Part shown: one piece after another, positions 13,595 through 23,500 of the stretch
How the letters are laid out: the number at the start of each line of letters is the position of its first letter
Position numbering within the stretch: position 1 is the stretch's first letter
The notes under the pieces: model-generated
What the model saw: only the letters and a program-made list of their open reading frames with translations
Databases searched by the model: none
Told to the model about the DNA's origin: nothing
Made by a program: the position numbers and the translations under genes
Source of the DNA: a virus
Reading direction: 5' to 3' (one strand)
Virus record (IMG/VR): IMGVR_UViG_3300022752_000073
Coordinates: 1 to 60,129 of that record
DNA: 60,129 nucleotides

Positions 13595-15145
13595 GTGCAA
13601 ATTATTGATAACCGTGCGTTATTGCTCAAGGTACGCAACCCCGACAGGATCACTACAGTGATTCCGAAGAGCAAAGTCTTGTCAGATGATGGGCAAGTTG
13701 CTGAAGTTTTGGTGAACTGGGATTTGGAAGAGTCCATTGTCTTGAAAAATCTCAAGATCAAGGACGTACCTTCGCCTATCAACGCTTCATACAAGTGGCC
13801 CGGAATCTATAAACCTTTCGCACACCAAAAAGTTACAGCGTCTTTTTTAACGATGCACCGCCGGTCGTTCTGTTTTAACGAGCAGGGCACAGGTAAAACT
13901 GGGTCGGTCATTTGGGCATCAGACTACCTACTATCAAAGGGCACCATCAAGCGGGTACTGGTTATTTGTCCACTATCCATCATGGAGTCGGCATGGCGCA
14001 ATGACTTGTTTAAGTTTGCTATGCATCGTAAAGTGGACGTTGCTTACGGCAAGCCCGAGAAGCGCAGAGACATCATTGCAAGTGATGCTGAGTACGTCAT
14101 CATCAACTATGACGGGGTAGAAATTGTTGTCAATGACATATTGAAAGGCGGTTTCGACCTCATCGTCGTTGACGAGGCTAACGCTTATAAAAATCCATCT
14201 ACAAGACGTTGGAAGGTGTTGAACAATTTAATAAAACCACACACTTGGCTGTGGATGTTGACAGGTACACCCGCATCGCAGTCCCCATTGGATGCTTACG
14301 GTATCGCCAAGTTGGTAAACCCCGAAGGGATTCCACGTTTTTATGGTGGATTCCGCGATCAAGTCATGCACAAGATCACGCAGTTCAAGTGGGTGCCCAA
14401 GTTAGATTCTGAGCAAATTGTCCATAAGGCGTTACAACCCGCCATACGTTTTACTAAAGATCAATGTTTGGATTTACCTGACATTACTTATGTAACGCGA
14501 GACGTACCACTTACTGCACAGCAAGAGAAGTACTATGAGCTACTGCGCAAACGTCTTATCGTACAAGCGGCTGGTGAAGAGATCACAACAGTAAACGCTG
14601 CTGCTAACTTAAACAAACTCCTACAACTATCCGGTGGTGCGGTGTATTCCGATACCGGTGAGGTGATTAACTTTGACGCAAGCAATCGACTTGCAGTGTT
14701 ACGTGAAGTAATCGAAGAATCTAGCCACAAAGTATTGGTTTTTGTTCCCTACAGACATGCAATCGAAGTGGTTGCAGAAGATTTACGTAAGCACGGATAC
14801 CCGACTGCCATCATTCACGGCGGTGTGTCGGCGGCGAAACGATCAGAAATTTTTGAGCGTTTCCAAACGAAGGATGACTTACAAGTACTGGTCATCCAAC
14901 CACAAGCGGCATCGCACGGGGTAACTTTGCATGCCGCCAACACCATCGTCTACTGGAGTCCAGTGATGTCAGTCGAGACTTACCTCCAAGCCAATGCACG
15001 TGTTCACCGAGCGGGACAAAAGAATCCCTCAGTGGTGGTGCACTTGCAAGGCAGCGGGGTAGAGCGTCGTATGTACAAGATGCTGGAAAACAAGGTAGAC
15101 ATCCACAACCGAATCATTGACCTATACGGAGAAATACTTACATAA
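13595..15145 (+). CDS. SNF2-family DNA helicase/translocase (516 aa)
   Basis: GTG at 13595 is chosen because GGAG lies seven bases upstream. Walker A NEQGTGKT at 95-102, motif II DEAN at 193-196 (SNF2 usually DEAH or DEAD), motif III LTGTPASQ, motif VI QANARVHRAGQ near the C-terminus. Phage SNF2-type helicases take part in replication or recombination, and the nearby Cas4-like and VRR-NUC nucleases fit that. Confidence 0.9.
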   Translation: MQIIDNRALLLKVRNPDRITTVIPKSKVLSDDGQVAEVLVNWDLEESIVLKNLKIKDVPSPINASYKWPGIYKPFAHQKVTASFLTMHRRSFCFNEQGTGKTGSVIWASDYLLSKGTIKRVLVICPLSIMESAWRNDLFKFAMHRKVDVAYGKPEKRRDIIASDAEYVIINYDGVEIVVNDILKGGFDLIVVDEANAYKNPSTRRWKVLNNLIKPHTWLWMLTGTPASQSPLDAYGIAKLVNPEGIPRFYGGFRDQVMHKITQFKWVPKLDSEQIVHKALQPAIRFTKDQCLDLPDITYVTRDVPLTAQQEKYYELLRKRLIVQAAGEEITTVNAAANLNKLLQLSGGAVYSDTGEVINFDASNRLAVLREVIEESSHKVLVFVPYRHAIEVVAEDLRKHGYPTAIIHGGVSAAKRSEIFERFQTKDDLQVLVIQPQAASHGVTLHAANTIVYWSPVMSVETYLQANARVHRAGQKNPSVVVHLQGSGVERRMYKMLENKVDIHNRIIDLYGEILT

Positions 15146-15151
15146 AAAGAC

Positions 15152-15179
15152 TTGACACTGTTAATTTTTAAGATATTAT
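15152..15179 (+). promoter_or_regulatory. Sigma-70 type promoter P3
   Basis: TTGACA, 16-bp AT-rich spacer, TATTAT; start expected near 15186, only 20 nt before the next gene. It gives the second half of the early operon (SSB-like protein, HTH proteins, PrimPol) its own supply of transcript. Confidence 0.7.
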
Positions 15180-15206
15180 TCAGATACAAATGCAAAGGAG
15201 AGAGAT

Positions 15207-15614
15207 ATGACCGAGACAATATCGGTTGATAAACTCGTCGCCGCTTACATCAAGATGCGCGACAAAAGGGCTGAACTTCTACGTGACTACGAAGAAGCTG
15301 ATGGCTCTGTGAAATCACAGATGGAACTTGTGGAAGCCAAATTATTGGAACTCTGCAAGGAAATCGGTGTTGACCGTCTTGGTAGCACTCACGGTACGGT
15401 AATTCGTTCTGTGAAGACCCGCTATTGGACAAGCGACTGGGAAGCCATGCACAAGTTCATCTTGGAACACAAGATGCCCGAACTGCTTGAACGGCGTATT
15501 AGTCAAACTACCATGAAACAACTGTTAGAGGAGAACCCCGACATCATGCCTACAGGGTTAAACACTGACAGTAAATATGGTGTAACCATAAGGAGAACCC
15601 CAAGTGGATCTTGA
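15207..15614 (+). CDS. Conserved phage protein of unknown role (135 aa)
   Basis: Strong AAAGGAGAGAGAT before the start. A helical N-terminal part (YIKMRDKRAELLRDYEEADG...LVEAKLLELCKEIGVDRLGST.GTV) is followed by DW......LLERRIS and a basic end RRTPSGS. I associate this pattern with a common phage family placed near SSB and replication genes. No catalytic motif. Confidence 0.7.
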   Translation: MTETISVDKLVAAYIKMRDKRAELLRDYEEADGSVKSQMELVEAKLLELCKEIGVDRLGSTHGTVIRSVKTRYWTSDWEAMHKFILEHKMPELLERRISQTTMKQLLEENPDIMPTGLNTDSKYGVTIRRTPSGS

Positions 15615-15795
15615 AGCATCACTGACCGTACAAGAAGTAGCTAAGCTGTTGCGCATGTCACGACAGACTATCTATAACTTGACCCGCGAGGGAACAATCC
15701 CTCATTTCCGCATAGGCAACAAGGTGCGTTACAACCGCGCAGACATTGATGCCCTAATGCAAGCTAAAACCGTAACTACTGGAGAACCCAAATGA
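15604..15795 (+). CDS. Excisionase/MerR-like HTH protein (63 aa)
   Basis: GTG start after AAGGAG. The core LTVQEVAKLLRMSRQTIYNLTREGTIPHFRIGNKVRY at about 7-44 is a typical winged-helix HTH_17 domain, as in Xis/AlpA proteins. No integrase is present in the window, so a regulatory or DNA-bending role is more likely than excision. It overlaps the next gene start. Confidence 0.85.
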   Translation: MDLEASLTVQEVAKLLRMSRQTIYNLTREGTIPHFRIGNKVRYNRADIDALMQAKTVTTGEPK

Positions 15796-16697
15796 GTGAA
15801 ATGACTTTATTTTCTAAAGGTGGTAACACACTACCTGCCCACCTGAAAAACCTTGAACTTGACGCAACTACCAAAGCCCTGATGGGCGGCAGTGGGGGCA
15901 CTGGCGGTAAGCGCATCTCTATTCGAGGCAACGTATTCCGCATGATGGTCGATGGCAAAGAGATCGCCCAAAACGAAGATCGCGCAATGAACATCATTAT
16001 TGCGGCGGCTAACCCTAACGTATCAAGAACTTTTTATGCAGGAACATATCAAGAAGGTCAAGCCATGGCACCCACATGCTGGTCAAATGACGGGATCGCC
16101 CCCGACATCAAAGCTGAGCAACCACAAGCAAGCAAGTGTGCTTCATGCCAACAAAACATCAAAGGCTCAGGTCAAGGTGAATCCCGCGCATGCCGCTTCT
16201 CACAGCGCCTTGCCGTCCTCTTGGAGAACGATATTCGAGGAGACGTTTATCAACTGACCCTCCCTGCGCAATCAATCTTTGGTGCGGCTGAAAATGGGAA
16301 GATGCCCTTGCAGTCATACGCAAAATTCTTGGGAAGCCATGGTTTGCCAGTAACTGCCGTTGTCACCGAGATGCGCTTTGATACTGCAAGCGCAACACCG
16401 CGCCTGACTTTCAAGGCAGTGCGTCCTTTGGAAGCTGAGGAGTTGGAATTGGCTCAAGCAAAAGGTCAATCTTCTGAAGCTAAAGCCGCTATCGCCGCCA
16501 CTTCTGCGCAGATGGATGGTGTACGCACCATGGGTGAATTGACTAAGGAAGAGGATGCCCCTGCGTATGAAAAGATTGCTACCAAAGCAGTCAAGGTAGA
16601 GGCTGAGGCTGTTGAACAGACAGCAGAACCCACCAAGCGCACTAAAAAAGCAGCACCAAAAGATGTTGCCGATATCTTGGATGACTGGGCTGAGTAA
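15792..16697 (+). CDS. SSB-like protein with acidic tail (301 aa)
   Basis: The N-terminal half holds RISIRGNVFRMMVDGKEI and a four-Cys region (CASC...C at about 115-137) followed by FSQRLAVLLE. The middle is beta-rich. The C-terminus is a long linker ending DVADILDDWAE, an acidic-aromatic tail like those that SSB and T7 gp2.5 use to bind partners. From this I infer a single-strand DNA-binding role. The family assignment is from memory. Confidence 0.6.
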   Translation: MSEMTLFSKGGNTLPAHLKNLELDATTKALMGGSGGTGGKRISIRGNVFRMMVDGKEIAQNEDRAMNIIIAAANPNVSRTFYAGTYQEGQAMAPTCWSNDGIAPDIKAEQPQASKCASCQQNIKGSGQGESRACRFSQRLAVLLENDIRGDVYQLTLPAQSIFGAAENGKMPLQSYAKFLGSHGLPVTAVVTEMRFDTASATPRLTFKAVRPLEAEELELAQAKGQSSEAKAAIAATSAQMDGVRTMGELTKEEDAPAYEKIATKAVKVEAEAVEQTAEPTKRTKKAAPKDVADILDDWAE

Positions 16698-16703
16698 GTA
16701 AAC

Positions 16704-16726
16704 GGGGGCGGGGAAACCCGCTCCCC
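16704..16726 (+). promoter_or_regulatory. Stable GC hairpin between genes
   Basis: A nine-pair stem capped by a GAAA tetraloop, with no T-tract after it. It lies between the SSB-like gene and the next start, so it more likely protects the upstream mRNA or shapes the ribosome site (AAAGGGG) than ends transcription. Confidence 0.5.
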
Positions 16727-16739
16727 AAAGGGGAACCTC

Positions 16740-17102
16740 ATGGACATACTGGAACTTGCGGAAGAACACGAAGAGTTGTTTAGCAAAGAGTTTTTGAAAT
16801 GGTTACCTAACAACTTACATGTCTGGGCAGCGTTTTGCGATCAGGCGTTTAAGATCAGATCAAGCGGTTTCAAACACTACTCTGCTCGTACCATCGTGCA
16901 CTATCTGCGCCACCATTCCGCAGTTACTGAATCTGCTGGGCCTTGGAAGATCAACAACAATTTCAGTCCGTATCTTGCACGACTATTTGACAAACGATTC
17001 CCAAATCTTGCTGGTCTTTGGGAATACAGAGAAACAAAACGTGCCAAGTTAGACCATACCCCACTATTTACTAACAATGAACAACAGAGGTTATTCCCGT
17101 AA
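16740..17102 (+). CDS. Conserved phage protein (120 aa)
   Basis: Contains KHYSARTIVHYLRHHSAV (about 46-63), then WKINNNFSPYLARLF and WEYRETKR, a pattern I have seen in unannotated phage and prophage proteins near replication genes. Basic, probably DNA-associated. It overlaps the next HTH gene by 26 bp. Confidence 0.6.
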   Translation: MDILELAEEHEELFSKEFLKWLPNNLHVWAAFCDQAFKIRSSGFKHYSARTIVHYLRHHSAVTESAGPWKINNNFSPYLARLFDKRFPNLAGLWEYRETKRAKLDHTPLFTNNEQQRLFP

Positions 17103-17325
17103 ATTTGTAGATGCGAACAATAAAGCAGACCCATTTCATGTTGGTGTTCAACTTGGTCGCATTTGCATTGAACGGGACATTCCAGTACAGGATGTTGCAG
17201 AACATCTTGGTGTATCACGGCAAGCCATATACATGTGGTTCTTGGGAAAAGCAATACCCCACCCGAGAAAACGCAAAGTATTATGGGAACTGCTTAGTCG
17301 TTTAACGACCAACGCCGCAACTTAA
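17077..17325 (+). CDS. HTH DNA-binding protein, Cro/CI-like (82 aa)
   Basis: HTH at about residues 37-56: VQDVAEHLGVSRQAIYMWFLG. The rest is short, with no oligomerisation domain visible, as in small Cro-like proteins. It could regulate the early-to-late switch. Starts inside the end of the preceding gene. Confidence 0.75.
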   Translation: MNNRGYSRKFVDANNKADPFHVGVQLGRICIERDIPVQDVAEHLGVSRQAIYMWFLGKAIPHPRKRKVLWELLSRLTTNAAT

Positions 17326-17388
17326 TCCCCCCGCCCAAGGTTTATCGCCAGTAGACCTGAAGGCATTTTTGTCTGTAAAGAGCGAACA

Positions 17389-20232
17389 ATGACAATACGG
17401 AATACCTTTCTCAACGCTGTACTTGCCTCCGAAGGTTTGTACTGTGTGGTTGGACTGAAGAAGGGTGCGCCGAGGCAAACTTTTGTAGAAACGATTGATG
17501 AGATTGATGGAGTCGTAGATGGACTTATTTCTCAGGGATATGACGCATACTTTGGATGCGCCAAATATCTTTTGGAGACTGAAGGTCGAACAGCAAAAAA
17601 CGCAAAGTGGTTCAAGGCTTTTTGGCTTGATCTAGATTGTGGAGAAAACAAACCATACGAAACACAAGCATTCGCACTGAATGCGCTCAGACTATTTGTT
17701 AAAGCAACAGGACTACCCCGACCCACTATCGTTAATTCAGGACGTGGCATACACGTTTACTGGACACTGACGGAGACCATCGGATACAACGATTGGAAAC
17801 CAACAGCCGAAGCACTTAAAAAATTCTGTGCTTCATACAATCTGTCCGCTGACCCTGCGGTCACAGCAGATGCGGCTCGAATTCTACGTGTGCCTGACAC
17901 ACTGAGCTTTAAAGATAACCCACCAAAACAAGTAGCTGTATTGGTTGAGTCGCAGCCCGTAGAGTTCTCACGCTTCAAAACGTTGATAGGTATGGAAGAA
18001 GAGGATGACGAACCTAAAGGTTTGTTTGGCTCTGACGCTCCACCACGCCGCCCAATAGATGCAACCACCCGCGCTTTGATGGGCAACAGCGTATCCCGTT
18101 TTGCAACGATTATGCGCAAAAGCGCCGAGGGCGAGGGATGTGCGCAACTGCTACGTATCTATAAAGAACAAGAGACCGTTGAAGAACCGTTGTGGAGAGC
18201 AGGGTTGTCTATTGCAGTCAACTGCGAAGACGGTGAGAAAGCAATCCATAAGATTAGCAATCAACATCCTGAATACGATCCTCAAGAAACGTTCAACAAG
18301 GCGCATGCTTTATTAGAAAAGCCCTACAAGTGCAATACGTTCTCAAGCATTAACTCCGCGCCATGCCAAGACTGTCCGAATAAAGGCAAGATTACTTCAC
18401 CGATTCAGATTGGCTCACGCATTGCAGAGGCTAAGGCAGAAGACAACATCGTTGTTATGCACAACGCTGTGCTGGAAGAAGAAGTCACGGTTGAAATCCC
18501 CGAGTACCCATACCCATATTTTCGTGGAAAAAACGGCGGGGTCTACAAACGAGGTTGGGGCAAAGACGAGAAAGGTGAAGATGAGAAAGATGAGTTGATC
18601 TACGAGTACGACTTCTACGTCGTCAAGCGATTGAATGATCCGGACACGGGAGAATCTTTGTGGATGAGACTACATATGCCCAAAGATGGAATCCGCGAAT
18701 TCTCCGCACCGCTATCCAGCGTTTTATCAAAAGACAAGTTGCGTGAAGTCTTGGCGTATCAGGGCGTAACCGCATACAACAAAAGATTGGATTTACTTAT
18801 GGGATACATCACTAAGTGGGTGCAAGAACTTCAGCACCTGTCAGAAGCAGAAAAAGCACGTCAGCAGTTTGGTTGGCATGAGGAAGACACCAAGTTCATC
18901 GTGGGCAACCGTGAGATCACAGCATCGGGCGTGAACTACAGCCCATCATCAAACGCCACTGCGGAGACCGCTAGTTTCTATACCAAGAAAGGCTCAGTTG
19001 CTGAATGGAAAAAGGTTGCCAACATCTACGCCACTGCCGGAAATGAAGTCCGTGCGTTCACACTTTTTGCAGGGTTTGGCTCAGCGTTGTACAAGTTCAC
19101 CAAACTTAACGGCTCTATCATTCACCTGACCAACAACGGCTCCGGTGTAGGTAAGACAACTATTCAGTTGTTGGTCAACAGCATTTGGGGTAGGCCAGTT
19201 GAACCCTTGATGAATCAAGAAGACAAGTACTTGGCACGTATGCACCGTATCTCAGTGCTGGGCAATATACCCCCTACTATTGATGAGTTGACCAACATGG
19301 CTGACGAGGAAGTCAGTGCGATGGCTTACGCTATCACGCACGGGCGCGGTCGTAACCGTATGCAGTCACAGTCAAATGCGGAACGTAGCAATTCATTGCG
19401 CTGGTATTTGATTGCGATTACATCAGGCAACAAAAGTTTGTACGATCAGTTGTACAACCTCAAAGATTTTCCGGAGGGCGAACTGATGCGGGTACTGGAG
19501 TTTGCGGTTGCCAAAAACGACAACTTGAGCAAAGCTGAATCTGACGCGATGTTCAACCCCATGTACGAGAACTACGGTGTAGCTGGCGAGATCTTCATTC
19601 GATATGTGATTGCCAATCTACCGGAAGTTCAACGTCTGCTGAATGCAATTCAGCGCAAGTTTGACAAAGCCGCAGGGTTTACCCAACGTGAACGGTTTTG
19701 GTCAGCAACAGCGGCATGTGCTCTTACATCCGGCATCATCGCCAAGAAGTTAGGCTTACATGATATTGACGTATCGGCAGTCTATAAATGGGCGGTTGAA
19801 ACTTTAAGCCGTATGCGGGTTGAAGTGCGCTCTGATGGCATGACTCCTTTGAGCCGTATCGGTATGTTCTTGAACGAAAAGAACAACAACATGTTGATCA
19901 TCAACAGCACAGTGGATAAGCGTTCAGGATTACACGAAGCGCCAATACGTGAACCCCGTGGGGAGCTGATGACGCGCTTTGAACCTGACAAGAAGCTGCT
20001 CTTTATATCTACCAAAGCCCTGCGGGAGTGGTGTAGTGAGAACCAAATTTCTTACAAAATGTTGTGTGAAGACTTGCAGAAGAACCGAATTACTACGGGT
20101 GTGATTAAAAAGAGTCTGTCCAAAGGCTCGGACATTACGACCCCCTCAGTGTTTTCACTGGTGATTGACTGCTCTGTTGCTACTGAACTTGATCCGGAAG
20201 TAGAGATTACTACCGATGACAATAACGGCTGA
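17389..20232 (+). CDS. PrimPol-helicase replication protein (947 aa)
   Basis: N-terminal archaeo-eukaryotic-type primase: FWLDLDCG with D81 and D83, then SGRGIHVYW, then ADAARILRVPDT. A Cys cluster (CNTFSSINSAPCQDC, near 313-327) probably binds zinc. The helicase part has Walker A GSGVGKTT at 584-591 and an acidic PTIDELTN segment as Walker B, resembling DUF927/D5-type helicases. It would prime and unwind DNA for the family A polymerase, which makes it the likely initiator of the replisome. No separate Rep or DnaB-like protein is seen. Confidence 0.85.
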   Translation: MTIRNTFLNAVLASEGLYCVVGLKKGAPRQTFVETIDEIDGVVDGLISQGYDAYFGCAKYLLETEGRTAKNAKWFKAFWLDLDCGENKPYETQAFALNALRLFVKATGLPRPTIVNSGRGIHVYWTLTETIGYNDWKPTAEALKKFCASYNLSADPAVTADAARILRVPDTLSFKDNPPKQVAVLVESQPVEFSRFKTLIGMEEEDDEPKGLFGSDAPPRRPIDATTRALMGNSVSRFATIMRKSAEGEGCAQLLRIYKEQETVEEPLWRAGLSIAVNCEDGEKAIHKISNQHPEYDPQETFNKAHALLEKPYKCNTFSSINSAPCQDCPNKGKITSPIQIGSRIAEAKAEDNIVVMHNAVLEEEVTVEIPEYPYPYFRGKNGGVYKRGWGKDEKGEDEKDELIYEYDFYVVKRLNDPDTGESLWMRLHMPKDGIREFSAPLSSVLSKDKLREVLAYQGVTAYNKRLDLLMGYITKWVQELQHLSEAEKARQQFGWHEEDTKFIVGNREITASGVNYSPSSNATAETASFYTKKGSVAEWKKVANIYATAGNEVRAFTLFAGFGSALYKFTKLNGSIIHLTNNGSGVGKTTIQLLVNSIWGRPVEPLMNQEDKYLARMHRISVLGNIPPTIDELTNMADEEVSAMAYAITHGRGRNRMQSQSNAERSNSLRWYLIAITSGNKSLYDQLYNLKDFPEGELMRVLEFAVAKNDNLSKAESDAMFNPMYENYGVAGEIFIRYVIANLPEVQRLLNAIQRKFDKAAGFTQRERFWSATAACALTSGIIAKKLGLHDIDVSAVYKWAVETLSRMRVEVRSDGMTPLSRIGMFLNEKNNNMLIINSTVDKRSGLHEAPIREPRGELMTRFEPDKKLLFISTKALREWCSENQISYKMLCEDLQKNRITTGVIKKSLSKGSDITTPSVFSLVIDCSVATELDPEVEITTDDNNG

Positions 20233-20419
20233 TACTGTACCAGTTGCTATAGAATGGCACAAATTTGTAGTGGGTAGTTCCTTCTATATACCGTGCTTGG
20301 ATCGTCAAGGTATTTCTAATCAAGTTGTTGCCTACGCTAAAGATCGAGGCATGAAAATTAAATTCCGTTTTGTTTTGGAAAGAGGCACCCAAGGAGTGAG
20401 ATTCTGGCGGATCACTTAA
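20216..20419 (+). CDS. Small phage protein with FWRI tail (67 aa)
   Basis: Overlaps the end of the PrimPol gene by 17 bp. The pattern FYIPCLDR...A...G..IK.RFV.E.GTQGVRFWR matches a small phage family of unknown function that often closes replication modules. Last gene of the early operon. Confidence 0.65.
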   Translation: MTITADTVPVAIEWHKFVVGSSFYIPCLDRQGISNQVVAYAKDRGMKIKFRFVLERGTQGVRFWRIT

Positions 20420-20424
20420 CATTG

Positions 20425-20444
20425 TGCTAGAGTTCGCCCTAGCA
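20425..20444. other. Hairpin between convergent operons
   Basis: TGCTAG pairs with CTAGCA around an 8-nt loop. Together with the terminator that follows it separates the early and late transcripts. No T-tract on either strand. Confidence 0.4.
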
Positions 20445-20483
20445 ACTTTGTTACTCTCTCCTTTGGGTTGCTATCTCCTTGAA

Positions 20484-20511
20484 CCCCGACTTCGGTCGGG
20501 GTCTTTTTTTT
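20484..20511 (+). terminator. Strong terminator of the early operon
   Basis: Stem CCCCGAC, loop TTCG, stem GTCGGGG, then TCTTTTTTTT. It points with the plus strand and overlaps the stop codon of the last late gene. The minus strand has only a poor T-tract here. Confidence 0.9.
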
Positions 20512-23500
20512 AATCACCGTATGCTTCAGCGGCAGCTTGCTTCAAGTAAGGTGCCAGTTTGCGGTCAAGCTGTACACCATGGTGCATCTCATTCGTAATA
20601 CGATCTCTCGCTTTTACTGACTGAGTGATTGTGTTTTCACTGATCTTCAGTTCAGGATACTTAGCACCAAGCTCAAACAACTTCTCACGTGCCTCCATCA
20701 TGCCGTCGATGTCACCTTCACGCATCGCCGCATAGTATTTCTTCAGTGCGTTCTTCTCGATAGACTTGATCGCTTTACCTTTCTCGGTCATGTACGCATT
20801 TTCTTCGTACTGTTTCATCAGGTCAGCAGGAGCAAAGCCAAGCACTTGCATCGCGGCGTTGTAGCCGTTCACATCCCCAACCGTATCACCACGTAGAGTG
20901 TTAGCGCCTTCAACTGCATAACGACCACCCTTCAAGATGTTGCGCAACCCCACGGGTAGCATGGCTTCGATGCCACGTTCCATCTGACCTTCGGCAATCA
21001 GATCTTTTGCACGGAACAAGCTGTCAACAATTGAGTATGGAGCACCCAGTGCGCTTTCAAGAATTTGAGCTAAAGCACTAGCATCAGCCTTACTACCTTT
21101 TTGCTCACGCCACAACAAGTCAGTCCAGCCCACACGATCCGCTATGCTCAGATTGGTGAAGTAGTTGACTGGGCCTTTGTAAAAGAAATCCCCAAGGAAT
21201 TCACGCATGACAGTATCAAAGTCATCGTCGTCTTTATCTTGGAACATGTTGTATGCCAACTCAGCAATCCAATACAAGGGCAAACCCTTAGCGCCAGCAA
21301 AGAGCGCAGACATGCCGTATATGCCAACAAGTTGTCTACGTGCCGCTTTGATTGCTTCAAGCTGTTCACCCGTTGCACCTTTGACGGGAAGTGAGCGCAT
21401 CATGGTGTCAAACAACATGTAGTACATGCTGAATGCGAAACGCTTAAACACCATCAAAACTTTTCCTATGTCACTCTGTCCAAGGCTTGGCCCGGCGAGC
21501 GTACTACCTGCACCGTGTGCGTACTCTACAAGAGAAAGGGCTTTTTCAATCGCTTTGGTTTGCTTTTCAGCTTCGCTCATCTTGGAGTTTTTGAGCTTAG
21601 TCATTTCCAAATCGTAAGCGGCAACGGCGGTGATTTCACGGTTCATGCGCTCAGCATGATGGAACATGAAAGAGCCTACCAAAGTTGTGTAACGCACTAG
21701 CTTGTTTGTACTGCCGTAGCCTGATGAATCGTTATTTTCAGAACGTAGCGCATCCCGTGCAGTAGAAGTTTGCAAAAGCCCACGAGCTTTCATAGTCTCA
21801 ATAAGTTCTTTGTACTGAGGAGCTTTTCCGCTGTTGACCAAGTTCTCAATAGAAGTCATGGCTTTCTGATCGCTAGACTCACCTGTCAGCTCGGCAACTT
21901 TACGAGAGAACCCGCTACCCATATAGAGCTTACGGGCGTTGTTCAGTGCTACACCCGCATTTTTAAACCCATACTCACCACCCAGTTGCGGAAAGACAAC
22001 CAACGGAGTTTGCAATACGTTAATTGCCGCAGAAGATACGTTACCTGCGAGGTTGTAGTAGAACGCGCCGGAGCTTGCGTACTGTGACCAGCTTGACAGC
22101 GTAGGTTTCATCGCAAAGTTGCGACGACCTTCAAATTCCTCTATGAGCTCACTACCATAAGTATTGACATCCCCCCGTGAGGAGTTAACTGTCTTTTCCA
22201 TCTCCCCCACAATACGTTGCAGTTCAGGGCCATACTGCATGCGTGCCAACTGACGTGCGGTGTTACTGCTCACACGGTCGAACACATAAGCGGCGTTGTC
22301 TATGTAACCACCGATACCGGTACGTTTTTGACGGCTCTTCAAAATGCTGGCTTCAGGCATAGCCTTGACAACAAGTTGTATCAAGTCGTTAATAGCGTCC
22401 TCTCCTGCACCGTTGTCCTTCATGATTTTCATGATGTCGGCAAGCATGGTGCCTGACGGTACGGTCTTGGTAGTTAGTTGGTCAGCACGAGAGTAGACAT
22501 CAATGTTTTTAGCACCATTGGCTTCCAGTTGTTTACGTGCAAAGTCACGTTCAGCCTCGGAGTCAAAAGTCTGTTTATTAGTTTCGCCATTGAGGTCGTA
22601 CTGCAACCAGAACTGGCCTTCGCGGAACAAAGGCGCATAGTGGTCAATACGTACATCAGCGAGTTCTCGCAAAATCTTTTGGTATGCAGATGCGGCTTTA
22701 TCCTTGCCATCCACCGTAGCCTCGATGTTGCGCTCCAGCGACTTCAAGAACTCCGCATCAAGAGCTTTGTAGGTGGCAAATAGATCGTGGTACAACTTCT
22801 GGCCAGTTGGTGTAAGTTTCTTAAACCGCGCATTGAGCTGTCTCCACTCGGCTTCTTTCTCAGGACTGCCTTTGTATTTGCTTAAGTCTGCTTCAGGGTT
22901 TACATCTACACGGGTAGAGTCATTCACCAAAGTAGACCATGTTTGATATTCCTCAGATTGACGGAACTTGGTCAAACGGTCGTGCAGCGGGTGCATAGCC
23001 TCAAGAAGTTTTTCTTGGTAACCCGCCATTTCTTCTACGGTATTTGCAAATCGTTTCGCACTTTCACCTAAATATCTGCTACCAACATCGCCCAAAGCAG
23101 ACAAATTCAACGACTTGTACATCAATTGGCGACCAGTCGTGCCAATTTTTTCTGCGGCTTTCCAAAACCCAACAGCACGTTCAGTGTTCATGACGGGCTG
23201 CTTGCGTATTATTTTGTTCATCTTTGTGAACATCTCTTGCACCACGTTGGGGTTGTGTAAGGATTGCGCGTACAAAGTTTCACCCGTGCGTTCGGCGGGA
23301 GGTGGGCTGATGATGTCATTGAGCATGCGGTCAATCGCATCTAATGCAGTCTCATGTTTGGGAGGCAAACGAAGCAACTGACGCACGGCGTTGACTAAAC
23401 GCTCCCAACCAGTCAGCTTCTCACCAGTAGGCTTGAACTCTTTCAAGCGGTTGCGGAACGCATCATTGCTCCACGCCTCGGCAGCGAACTCTTGTATATC

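Noticed and set aside
20484-20511. Early terminator considered bidirectional for both convergent operons
   Set aside because: The minus strand lacks a good T-tract, so it can be claimed only for the plus strand.
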